Shown: positions 22,501 to 30,549 of the stretch, piece after piece
How positions within the stretch are numbered: the stretch's first letter is position 1
Layout: every line of letters starts with the position of its first letter
Source of the DNA: a virus
Virus record (IMG/VR): IMGVR_UViG_3300042312_000063
Location: 1-48,113 of that record
Direction: 5' to 3' (one strand)
DNA: 48,113 bases
Translations under genes and position numbers: made by a program
The notes under the pieces: model-generated
What the model was told of the DNA's origin: nothing
Seen by the model: only the letters and a program-made list of their open reading frames with translations
Databases searched by the model: none

Positions 22501-25500
22501 ATCCTTCCCAAATATGCGGTCGCCCATCTGAGCGATTTCGTTCAAACGAGAAAGCGCAATAGTGGCTTTGGTAGGAGTTCTGTAACTCGCAGTCGGTACG
22601 AACATCGCTTCTGCGACGGTCGTAGCTTCCTTCTTAATCTCAGTCTCAGCCTTTGGCTTCGGCTGTTCGTTACTACCGAAGTTACTGGCGAGCTCATCGA
22701 TAAAGGGCTTAGCGTTCTTAAAGTTGAAGTCGGCACCGAGCTCTTCTTTAAGTACGTTCACAAGCTCCGTTGCCGTCTCGCGATCAACGCCACGGCTCTC
22801 AAGCTCACGACGGATGCTAGCGTCGATACCACGACGAGCAGCGTAGTCTGGAACATTAACGTCGCGAACTTCGCGCGCGGCCATGGCACGCGCCATCTCT
22901 TCGGGCTTGAGTGCAGAGTATTTTGCACCGCGAGGAAGTGCCTCACGTTCTTCAAATGCACGGTCAGTATAGCGGATAGCTTCTTCAAGGGCCGAGCGTG
23001 TATTCGGCGTAGTGCCAAGCGTCTGACGGACGAGGTCGACCATCGCCTTGAACGTGTCACGCACCCAGCCGCCAGCCGGGTTGATGTTCATAGCGCGGAG
23101 CTGTGCGTCAGAGATCTTGATCTCTGTGAGCAAGTCTTGGAAGTCAGGGTTGGACCAAGTCTCCGAGATAAACTCGTCAGCGTTCTTGAGGCCGTACCGA
23201 ACATCAAGCGCTTCGTATGCTGCTTTGAGCTCGGGGTTGTTCTCAAGCTCGCTCTTCACAAAATCGCGAAGGCTTTCGATCTGCTTAGCAAGAGCCTTGT
23301 TACGGCGGATAGCATTTGCCAGCACACCATGCAGCGCCTCATGGATAATGAGGTTGCGTCCTTCCCGCGTGCCGGGAACATAATAGTCCTCATGGATGAG
23401 GATATGGTTCTTGATCGGATCGTAAGCACCTGCAATGCGGTCGCTACGCCCAGTCAGGATATTGGCGCGGCGCATTGTGTCGTTATCGACGACCATTACC
23501 TTCATGTCGCCAATGAGGCGCATGATACGGCTTTCGATAAAATCGCTTAACGCGTTACGAACCTTCTTCTTGTCCCCAGTGAGTACGTTCTCAGCGAACA
23601 TCTCACGGACAGTCGTTTCGCGGCTTGCGTAGATTGGCTCGTCTGAGATCTCGTTAATGAGACGGCGGAACTCGCTTGTCTGCAAACGGCTGATCGGAAA
23701 CTCAGCGTTGGCACGAACAGCGGCAAGGAACTCGCCCTTGTCAGAACGGACGATCCAATTCTTAAACTGGCTATCCGTCATGTTGTTCAGGCGTTCGGCA
23801 AGGCGAGCCTTCTCAGAACCACGCGACGAGTACTCAGCCTTCAGAAGATCATAGATGCTGACTTCGCGACCAGTAAGTTTGGCGTAATTATCAGCCGCGT
23901 CTTCTGCGGCTTTGGCGCGGTTCTCGTCCAGAGAGATGTAGTTCTGCTGATCGTTAACGTCAGACTGACCGCCAGACTTATCACTCTTTTTGCTGTCGAG
24001 ATGAAGACGTGCAATCTCTTCGAGCTGCTCCTTTGGAAGAGCAAGGAACGCATCCTTATCCTTCTGCCGCTTGAGCTGAGTTTCTACGATATCGTCAATG
24101 GCAGCTTTAACCTGCGCGTCAGTGTAGTCGCGCTTCTCCACCTCAGGAGGAGTTTCGGGTTCAGGAAGTTCTGCCTTAGCTGCAGCTTCTTCCTCTGCTA
24201 CGCGACGACGTTCGATGGTCTCAAGATTAGCTTCATGTTCTTGCTGCCATGCAGCATCAATCTTTTTAGTGCGCTCAGTGTTTGCAGCCGAGCGGCCACG
24301 TGTCTGACCAGACTTCGCTTCAGCGGCGTCCTTGTAATACTGCGGTGCAGCATCTCCAGCGGTCTTAACGGCAGTGAGGGCGCGGCGCACAAATCGGTCG
24401 CGTGCTTTCGGGTTAGTCGTATCAGGGGCAACACCGAAGTCACGGTTGTCGCCTTCTGTAGTCAAGCGATAACCGCGCTGCGCGGCAGCGGCTTCGCGGG
24501 CAAGTTCTGCTTCCTGCTCAGCGCTACGAAGGATACGACGCGGCGGCTGCTCAGCCTTCGGCGGCGTTACTTCGGTAGTAACAGGAGCTTCCGACGCTGC
24601 TGCCTTTGGCTTTTCGGGAGCCTTAACGCGGCGGCGCACACGCTCAACGATTGGCCCAGTCTTGGGACCGGCACCGGCGGGAGGAGTTTCGACGCGCTCT
24701 GCTATGACTTCCTGCGGTGTGCGGACTTCGACAGTATCAGTAGGTGCAGCCTGTTCGGCTACCTTGGCGATATCAGCGTTAACCGTCTCGCTGCTCGTCA
24801 GAGCATCAGTCTTCGGCGTACCAGCTTCATCACGAACTGTGATGGCTGCAGGCTCTGCGCCACGCTCTTCGACGGCACGAACTGCTTCTGTCTTAGAAGT
24901 ATCACCCATGCCAAGGGCTTCGTTAAGACGCCCCTTTTTATCAAGATCACGCAGAGCTTTGGCGGTAATCTTTTTGGGGTTGTAGTACGCACGAGTACCG
25001 CTCGGCAGCTTGATGGACTTCATACCTTCTGGCAGAGGAGGGATGCCATTCTGCACAAGTTGGCGATCTTCAAACGTCACACCTTCTGGGAACAAAACAG
25101 TAGAACGGCCAGCTTCAGGACTGACCATATCATTGACCTGAGCCTCAAACTGTTCGGGCTTCTCGGCAACAGTTGGTTCGCCCTGCGTGCGTTGTTCGAT
25201 TGTAGGCTCAGGCTGGGTTGCTTCGATACCAGCTTTGATATTTTCGTCTTCGATCTGACGCTTTGTCTTACCTTCTGGCGGTGTCAGCGATAGCTCGCTG
25301 AAATCTAACCTGCCTGTGGTCCAATGGCTTTTACCGTTCTTGCTTGTATAGAAGCCAAACGATGGACCAGTTGTGCCGTCAGAAAATACAGACCGCACAA
25401 CGGTGCGCGGTAAGCGGCGTCTGCCAGAAAGGAAAGCACCAATCCCAGTCGCAGGTTCCTTGTGCTCGACTGTGAATGTGAGAACGCCATCCGGCGTATA

Positions 25501-26982
25501 TAGCTTTGTTCCCTCGGGAAGCTTCTGCAGCGTCTCATACGCGGCACGTGGATACGCTTTTGTACCCTGCGCTTCAACAACATCAGAGAACGAGACGTCA
25601 GCGGGGGCAGGCTTAGCTTCTTCAGTAGTTTTAGCTGCGGCTTCCTCAGCCGCGCGCTGCTCTCTAACGCGGCGCACAAGCTCTTTAGCTCGCTCGTTAA
25701 GATCGTTCTTCGCTGCGGCCTCAACCGTCGGATCGATATCAGTTGTCGTTGCCGTACCAGCGTCAGGCTTTACTGCTTCTGCTACTGCCGGATCGACACC
25801 AGCGGGTGGGCGGGCAGCACGTTCTTCTGCACGGCGCTCGATGCGGCCAGCAACCTTTACACCACCAAACGGGACACCGCTGAAGAACGCATTAACAGTA
25901 GCATCCGCGACCTTAGCTGCACGATGAACAAAGTCTTCGTTACCACCGAAGTAACCGGCCAGAAGCTCGGTCGTTGCAGCGCTAGCGAACCCGCCAACGG
26001 CAAACATGGCAGGATCGGCGACGGCCAGACGAGCAAGATCGCGTGTGAAGTTCTGTGTGAACTTACCCGGATCGCCGATGTACTTAACCATCAAACCAGT
26101 GGCGAGACCGTTCACGGCACCGCCAATGAGTGAAATCCTACGGACGTCCTGCTGTGTTAGCTCGCCAGACTTGAGCTTGTCTTGGATGCCCTTGTCTTCG
26201 AGCAAAGCGTTGTACGTCGCACCGATACCTTGCACGGCACCAATGCCCACGCCTGTCGCGACACCGCCAAGCATGAAAGGAGCGAAGCCACCAAAGCCTT
26301 CGCCAAAACGCTCCATCAGGTATGTGCCGAAATCCCCGACACCCCTAACTTCGCTCAGGCTATTGATCTCACCGCGAACCAGTTTGGCCTGACCTTCAGA
26401 CCAATCAGCAAGATCTTTGGCCCAGTCCAGTTTGATCTCTTCGTTCGTCAGAAGTTCTGACATCACGTTGAGACCACGTGCCGCTTCACCAATCGAACCA
26501 GCCATACCCTTAGCGGCAGACATGGTGAACGGTGCGACGAGCTTAGAAGCGAGCTGACCAGCTACGACGTTACCGCCAGCGGGGTCATAGAAGTCGCCCA
26601 TAGCGTTACTAACGCCAAGGCCAACGTCACGAAACTGATCGCCTTCGTTACCAAGCCCTTGGTCACGCGGCTGCTCTTGGAAAACAGAACTGTCGCGCAC
26701 ACGCTCGGGCTCGGAGGCTGGCATGGGGGCATCGCGCATGATCGCAAGACCTGCGCTATCACCCATCGGATCAGTGCCCATCAGCGGAGGCTCAACGCGC
26801 CCCGGTGCGGTCTCTTTCTCTGGCTCAGTCGAGCTAATATCACGCAGATATTGTTCGCCAGCCTTTAGAGCTTGGCCGACAAAACCCGGCTTCGGATTGT
26901 TTTCATCATAGAGAAACTGTTCGAAATCCAGTTTCTCATCCGCATTGCTTTTGAGAAACTGTTCGAAATCGAGCTCAGCCAT
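19552..26982 (-). CDS. Giant internal virion protein with zincin motif (2476 aa)
   Basis: The ATG at 26982 overlaps the previous stop (ATGA). The N-terminus repeats LDFEQFL twice within 25 residues, possibly a packaging or docking tag. Hydrophobic Gly/Ala-rich segments occupy roughly residues 110-300, then Ala/Glu/Lys/Pro-rich low-complexity and coiled-coil sequence to about 1000. A zinc-protease motif NLIIHEALHGVLA (H1214, E1215, H1218) follows. The C-terminal region (about 2100-2476; LRLPLQFKLFLQGSIHAVGR and hydrophobic helices) resembles polyvalent LPD38-type phage proteins. Such giants are packaged and ejected with the DNA. A role in cell-envelope or host-protein processing is inferred. 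Confidence 0.85.
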   Translation of the reverse strand: MAELDFEQFLKSNADEKLDFEQFLYDENNPKPGFVGQALKAGEQYLRDISSTEPEKETAPGRVEPPLMGTDPMGDSAGLAIMRDAPMPASEPERVRDSSVFQEQPRDQGLGNEGDQFRDVGLGVSNAMGDFYDPAGGNVVAGQLASKLVAPFTMSAAKGMAGSIGEAARGLNVMSELLTNEEIKLDWAKDLADWSEGQAKLVRGEINSLSEVRGVGDFGTYLMERFGEGFGGFAPFMLGGVATGVGIGAVQGIGATYNALLEDKGIQDKLKSGELTQQDVRRISLIGGAVNGLATGLMVKYIGDPGKFTQNFTRDLARLAVADPAMFAVGGFASAATTELLAGYFGGNEDFVHRAAKVADATVNAFFSGVPFGGVKVAGRIERRAEERAARPPAGVDPAVAEAVKPDAGTATTTDIDPTVEAAAKNDLNERAKELVRRVREQRAAEEAAAKTTEEAKPAPADVSFSDVVEAQGTKAYPRAAYETLQKLPEGTKLYTPDGVLTFTVEHKEPATGIGAFLSGRRRLPRTVVRSVFSDGTTGPSFGFYTSKNGKSHWTTGRLDFSELSLTPPEGKTKRQIEDENIKAGIEATQPEPTIEQRTQGEPTVAEKPEQFEAQVNDMVSPEAGRSTVLFPEGVTFEDRQLVQNGIPPLPEGMKSIKLPSGTRAYYNPKKITAKALRDLDKKGRLNEALGMGDTSKTEAVRAVEERGAEPAAITVRDEAGTPKTDALTSSETVNADIAKVAEQAAPTDTVEVRTPQEVIAERVETPPAGAGPKTGPIVERVRRRVKAPEKPKAAASEAPVTTEVTPPKAEQPPRRILRSAEQEAELAREAAAAQRGYRLTTEGDNRDFGVAPDTTNPKARDRFVRRALTAVKTAGDAAPQYYKDAAEAKSGQTRGRSAANTERTKKIDAAWQQEHEANLETIERRRVAEEEAAAKAELPEPETPPEVEKRDYTDAQVKAAIDDIVETQLKRQKDKDAFLALPKEQLEEIARLHLDSKKSDKSGGQSDVNDQQNYISLDENRAKAAEDAADNYAKLTGREVSIYDLLKAEYSSRGSEKARLAERLNNMTDSQFKNWIVRSDKGEFLAAVRANAEFPISRLQTSEFRRLINEISDEPIYASRETTVREMFAENVLTGDKKKVRNALSDFIESRIMRLIGDMKVMVVDNDTMRRANILTGRSDRIAGAYDPIKNHILIHEDYYVPGTREGRNLIIHEALHGVLANAIRRNKALAKQIESLRDFVKSELENNPELKAAYEALDVRYGLKNADEFISETWSNPDFQDLLTEIKISDAQLRAMNINPAGGWVRDTFKAMVDLVRQTLGTTPNTRSALEEAIRYTDRAFEEREALPRGAKYSALKPEEMARAMAAREVRDVNVPDYAARRGIDASIRRELESRGVDRETATELVNVLKEELGADFNFKNAKPFIDELASNFGSNEQPKPKAETEIKKEATTVAEAMFVPTASYRTPTKATIALSRLNEIAQMGDRIFGKDTNPLRTISDLVQMQGREKAKILTDFEADLIELAAASNKFKGNGFEEMVAIALDASRAQVHPDVPLADPKNKHLGKDKMSGVWGKSQHPQLAERFKALADKTPELAQIYTKIRDMLPKMLDARLRTVVDAVLRGADIDDPAVAQRFMDGKTTAADVDAVGPILAKHIANVVDAARLDGPYFNFARRGDFVVHGRYKIEAPANATKVRDNTFDFKDRKDAEEWVRKQSLPTSFESVYIDPKTGKDFFTDDKGEQIKVTKQDVDGEQRFRVTVQDRYTEFVESLSEAKSRTKELRDEGLAMSDPEDRKNLTTGQWRDLLPNQIRSLMETAEQRLGTSKLTPTQRNEITGILNEFSITMMGPNRIQSTQMPRRNVAGMSTDFVRNTIEYMERSAGYMARTKFQEAMTKALKDLNDRTEKLSALGTGNGTMARRLANEVENRVIGSNAIEEASSFGRGVDRVNALSYADKLLSLGYSMTNLTQITYTFAELGGDHGAARSAYHIVKAYNDVSAGRLLGRGAAETVKAVIGKDGNAPYIEQVKARLSPKEQELLDFLVDRGVVDPDAGFDMTAIKRQRGGKTIGDKVVAGADKGIDYLSNVARALPRAVEAVNRTVTALAAYRLEMKRNGGDHEKAMRYAQDVVSNSQFNSSPTNVPPTFRNKYLRLPLQFKLFLQGSIHAVGRQVGRAIRNESPGDRVKAVRALAIYTASYAAMAGVLGLPGMELAKIALLLANALNISDFKPSDFERMVRRYMAGMLGNEGGEIASRGLTRMIGVDTSNRLGFPTILFGEPRGDTEDAAWAYVAKLVGGAPTAYVVDAVKGFRAAMSGDWQKAAELTIPIKALSDYLKADRVSKEGLKNEAGRQTFTPYTTQEKVTRAIGFTPAREAERFEERSAIQGDLARYNKERQKLMNDWVSNPNNRAKAMIAIEKFNRGKPKDAQIDMKDLRASEKRRQTEEKKGTVVQGIRTNKRNQYILEDIDYYNTGK
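24566..24582. repeat. GTTAC-N7-GTAAC inverted repeat, copy 11
   Basis: GTTACTTCGGTAGTAAC lies in the minus-strand giant virion gene, encoding VTTEVT. The identical 17-mer recurs at 36008-36024. Confidence 0.85.
25939..25955. repeat. GTTAC-N7-GTAAC inverted repeat, copy 12
   Basis: GTTACCACCGAAGTAAC lies in the giant virion gene in a different codon phase (encoding GYFGGN). Confidence 0.8.
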
Positions 26983-29015
26983 CACAGTCCCTCAGTCGAA
27001 AATCCGTTTTCTTTCAGGTAGTTTAGCATATCCTGACGTCTAGCTGGGTTCTCTTTTAGGACACGCTTAGCTTCTTTCATATCTTCTGCGGAGAGAGGAG
27101 AAGGACCACGGTCACGAACTGACTTCTGCACGCCCATGATCTGGCGTGCCGTCGCACCATCAACGATCACAGGGCGGTTGTCACCAATACGCAGACGACC
27201 TGAACTGTCGAAACGTACAGGCGTGTTTGGGTCGACAGCTTCATTCATCAAACGAGCCACTTGGCCCTTAGTCATCTCGTTCTTCTGGCCAATGACAACG
27301 GCAGCATCTTGGATGCGGCCAATGTCTTTTTTCGGTAAGCGCTTGGCAAGCATAGTCGGAGCTTCTGGAGTACCAGCAATAGCTTCTTCGTACTCTTTGT
27401 AGACATCGTTGAGCTTCTCGCCCTTGACCGAAAGGTTCGTCGTGTTCTCCGAACGGATATCGGCCTTCGTCGATCCAAGCTGACCAGTCGTCATGCTCTC
27501 AACAAAGCGGCCACGAGCGCGTGCCGGGGCAGTAGCCTCAGAACGTGCATCGCCTTGGACGACCGGGATCGCTTCGCCAGTGTCGACATCCTTGTCAGAC
27601 AGCATATCGACGTAACCACGGGTAGTAACCGCACGGGTCATTTTATCGACGTCGACCGCTTCGCTAGCCTTAGCCTTTGCTGAACCGCTGGGAGACAATG
27701 GTGTCACGCCAAGACCGCGCAATGCGTAAGCTACGCCAGTATCAGAGCGCTTCTTAGCTGGGATATTCTGACGTACACCAGCAACGATCTTGCCGTAAAC
27801 TTCGGTAGCCTTGTCCTCAATCCGCGCACGCTCTTCCTCCGTCTCAGCGGCAGCGTGTTGGCGTTTGAGGATGTTATGCTCCTTAATCAGAGCGGTAGTA
27901 TCAATAGCTTCAGTGGCTGGAGCTGTTGCACCGGCCTTAGCCTGAGGCTTCGCACCAATCCCACGCGCTTTGGCTTGCGCTGCAACCTGACCGAGCTGTT
28001 GTGTGAACGCCTGACCGCTTCTGAGTTGCTGCGCCATCTGGGCAAGCTGCGGCGGTGTAGCGTTAATCTCTTCCTGAGTGACGTTACCCTTAACGATCTT
28101 AGCTTTAACTGCCCCATCGGGGCCGACGGTGAAGTCTTCACCCTCAGTCGCAACTGCCGGACGGATCTGCATCGGGCCCGGAAGATCGTAATTGTAGGCG
28201 TCGGCGATCAACTTAGCTGCAGAGCGAACGTCACCGTCTTCGAGTGCCTGTGTGGCAAGCATACCGCGCGTCTGCGAGTTAGCCTTGTTGTACATAAGAA
28301 GGCCATTGGCAGCGGCGGCACCCTTATCGGGTTCGCCCTTCTTATCATAGTACTCGTACATCGCTGCGATACGCGCCGCGCTCTTGGCTTCCTCAGGAAG
28401 CACATTGTCGGGATCGATGATCTGATCGAGGGCTGCAATTTGGTCCTTAGTGAACGCGCCCTTGTTCTGGGCGAACGCGCGATACTTGTCTTCGCCGCCG
28501 TCGACAGCCACAGCTTCGTTACTAGCCGTGAGGTTCTGGACCATGTTCTTAACACCGGCATCCACGCCGGGAGACGCAAGCTCGAACATCTTGTCTGCTA
28601 CGTCGAACTGCTCAGTATTAGTGGGAGCGGCTTCATCTGACGGCGTAGTAGCATCGTCAACAGCGCGCTTTATGCTCGAACCTACGAGACCGCCAGTCGC
28701 GTAAAGTTCAGACGTGCCTGCCCCAATGTTGGGGTCCATCTTGTTGTAGTTAATGATGTCTTCGTCGAGCTTATTTAGTGTGTTGATGTCGCCAGCGCGG
28801 AACGCGCGACCGCGAGCACCAAGCAGGCTCTTCGCACCAGCTTCGAAATCAGACAACGAACTATCTTCGTCTTCGTCACTACCATAACCGTAATGGCGCT
28901 TTGAAGCACCACTACGGGCCTTGAGGTAGGCTTTGCGGTACTCGCTATCGTCCATCATCTTCCAGCCAGACTGCAGGCCAGCGGTGAACTCTTTAAGCTC
29001 TTGAGCGAAACCCAT
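26982..29015 (-). CDS. Internal virion protein (677 aa)
   Basis: The start overlaps the previous stop as TAATG. The protein is soluble, acidic and repeat-poor. The N-terminus is MGFAQELKEFTAGLQSGWKM; there are many helical Ala/Lys/Glu segments and one short Gln-rich helix (QLAQMAQQLRSGQAFTQQLG). Position and size between a shorter Ala/Gly-rich virion protein and a giant one match the internal (ejection) protein trio of podoviruses. No enzymatic motif is seen. Confidence 0.65.
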   Translation of the reverse strand: MGFAQELKEFTAGLQSGWKMMDDSEYRKAYLKARSGASKRHYGYGSDEDEDSSLSDFEAGAKSLLGARGRAFRAGDINTLNKLDEDIINYNKMDPNIGAGTSELYATGGLVGSSIKRAVDDATTPSDEAAPTNTEQFDVADKMFELASPGVDAGVKNMVQNLTASNEAVAVDGGEDKYRAFAQNKGAFTKDQIAALDQIIDPDNVLPEEAKSAARIAAMYEYYDKKGEPDKGAAAANGLLMYNKANSQTRGMLATQALEDGDVRSAAKLIADAYNYDLPGPMQIRPAVATEGEDFTVGPDGAVKAKIVKGNVTQEEINATPPQLAQMAQQLRSGQAFTQQLGQVAAQAKARGIGAKPQAKAGATAPATEAIDTTALIKEHNILKRQHAAAETEEERARIEDKATEVYGKIVAGVRQNIPAKKRSDTGVAYALRGLGVTPLSPSGSAKAKASEAVDVDKMTRAVTTRGYVDMLSDKDVDTGEAIPVVQGDARSEATAPARARGRFVESMTTGQLGSTKADIRSENTTNLSVKGEKLNDVYKEYEEAIAGTPEAPTMLAKRLPKKDIGRIQDAAVVIGQKNEMTKGQVARLMNEAVDPNTPVRFDSSGRLRIGDNRPVIVDGATARQIMGVQKSVRDRGPSPLSAEDMKEAKRVLKENPARRQDMLNYLKENGFSTEGL

Positions 29016-30109
29016 TAGACGGCTCCACGGGATGCAAATGTCGGGGGTTGAATTGGTGCCATACCAACTTCAGGGATTGCTCCAGAACGCTGCGGAAGAT
29101 CCGTGCGCTCCTTCTTAGCTTTCTCGATCATTTGGTGCATGGTCTTCTCGCCGACCCAAGCGACGACGTCCTTAGGAACAACGAACTCGCCAGCGTTCAG
29201 ACGGGCAGGGACATCGTCGACGGCCTTACCACGTGTCGGAGAAGCTTCGGCTGGGACTGCGCCACCAGAGACCGGACCACCATCTTCAAGGTAAGACATA
29301 GCCGCTTTGGCTCCGATACCAAGAACGGTACCAGCCAGACCGCCCCAACCTGATGAGCTGGACTGATTAGCCTTCCAAGCATCAAGCGAGTTCTGGTAAC
29401 CCATATTGAGGATGTTGCCCCAAGTACCAACGGCTTGGTTGCCGAGACCCTGCCACTGAGTAGCCGTTCCCATGGTGTTAGCACCGGAGGCTGTGGTAGC
29501 GAGGCCAGCATTGACTGCTTGGTTACCACCCTGAAGTGCAGTGCCGTATGTAGCGGCAACCTGACCGGGGTAGCCCCTGCCGACGTTGATGGCTTCAGAA
29601 CGCAGGGCGCGGGATACCGCGTCAACCTGAGCGTTGGCTTGGTTACCAGCAGCCGCCGTAGCAGCCGCCTGACCTGTACGAGCGCCGATATCAAGAGCAG
29701 CGTAACGGGTCGAGCTCGGATCAATACCGAAACTCTCAAGGTTACGGGTAGCGGCCTCGCGAGCGCGGTCAAACTGCTGGGCTACGCCAGCTTGGGCGCG
29801 TCCAACTTCAAGTTCGCGGCGTTCTTTAGTGCCATATGTCGAGGCGTCCCGTATGAGGTCCATCTCAAGCGGGCGGTATTTCTCGGTATAGAAGGCGCGA
29901 TCAGCTTCGGCGGCTCGCTGATTGTCCTCCATGATCTGCATGGCGCGGCCAATGACGCGGTCTGAGACTTCGCGGTCAAGCCTATATTGTTCCTTAGCCC
30001 AGTCTAGCTGCTCACGGCCTAGCTTATAGGAGTACTCGGCAGACTTCTCTGAGGCTGCGGCGAGTTGGCTATAATCTGGTGCCGGAGGTGCCTTAGCTTT
30101 ACCACCCAT
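29015..30109 (-). CDS. Internal virion or ejection protein with a C-terminal ordered domain (364 aa)
   Basis: The N-terminus (MGGKAKAPPAPDYSQLAAAS) and following helices (YSYKLGREQLDWAKEQYRLD) are typical of the first protein of podovirus-like ejection clusters. The middle is Ala/Gly/Gln-rich (QAAATAAAGNQANAQVDAVS). The last 90 residues hold GGPVSGGAVPAEASPTRGKA, then DDVPARLNAGEFVVPKDVVAW, a conserved motif of phage virion proteins. No enzyme signature. Coupled by TAATG to both neighbours. Confidence 0.7.
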   Translation of the reverse strand: MGGKAKAPPAPDYSQLAAASEKSAEYSYKLGREQLDWAKEQYRLDREVSDRVIGRAMQIMEDNQRAAEADRAFYTEKYRPLEMDLIRDASTYGTKERRELEVGRAQAGVAQQFDRAREAATRNLESFGIDPSSTRYAALDIGARTGQAAATAAAGNQANAQVDAVSRALRSEAINVGRGYPGQVAATYGTALQGGNQAVNAGLATTASGANTMGTATQWQGLGNQAVGTWGNILNMGYQNSLDAWKANQSSSSGWGGLAGTVLGIGAKAAMSYLEDGGPVSGGAVPAEASPTRGKAVDDVPARLNAGEFVVPKDVVAWVGEKTMHQMIEKAKKERTDLPQRSGAIPEVGMAPIQPPTFASRGAV

Positions 30110-30549
30110 TACGCAGCCTCCTGCATCAAAAACTCGCGGCTAGGTTTCAGTTTTAGCCAACGGCAGTCTTCACGAACCATAGACACAACGATCAAGTCCT
30201 CGTCTGGGAAGACATCCTTGATCCGAGCCTCTATCTTAAACCCTAATTTAAGGTCAAAGTCTAGGGCATGACTGTTGTTTGCAGGTATTTGGCCGAACAG
30301 TTTCCGGCATCCTAGCTGCACAAATGGGTAATGGAACGTGATCCAAAGCATGTCCCTACTGGCCCACTTTGCATCAATACCATAGGTGTGCAGGTTAATA
30401 CTTGCACCAGTGTACCCATTGAAAATAACGCCACCAGTCAACTCACCATTGCGGACATTAGAGATGACGCGGTCGACGGCTGGATTGAACTGTACGCCTG
30501 CCCCTTCGGCTATTAGATATCCGTGAACTGGATTACCTAGCTCGATCAT
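30109..30549 (-). CDS. GNAT-like acetyltransferase, phage virion-cluster type (146 aa)
   Basis: The ATG at 30549 overlaps the preceding stop (TAATG); the frame is open seven codons upstream. The conserved C-terminal part ALDFDLKLGFKIEARIKDVF followed by PDEDLIVVSM and EDCRWL corresponds to the acetyl-CoA-binding and LGF segments of GNAT-fold proteins seen next to ejection proteins in many podoviruses. Whether it is enzymatically active is unknown. Possible roles are protein modification in the host or in the particle. Confidence 0.7.
   Translation of the reverse strand: MIELGNPVHGYLIAEGAGVQFNPAVDRVISNVRNGELTGGVIFNGYTGASINLHTYGIDAKWASRDMLWITFHYPFVQLGCRKLFGQIPANNSHALDFDLKLGFKIEARIKDVFPDEDLIVVSMVREDCRWLKLKPSREFLMQEAA

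Noticed and set aside
22240-25293. Long plus-strand ORFs (436 and 430 aa) opposite the giant virion gene, and similar antisense ORFs at 19651-22017
   Set aside because: They are fully antisense to a well-supported 2476-aa gene, have no ribosome binding site pattern, and look like mirror frames produced by codon bias.
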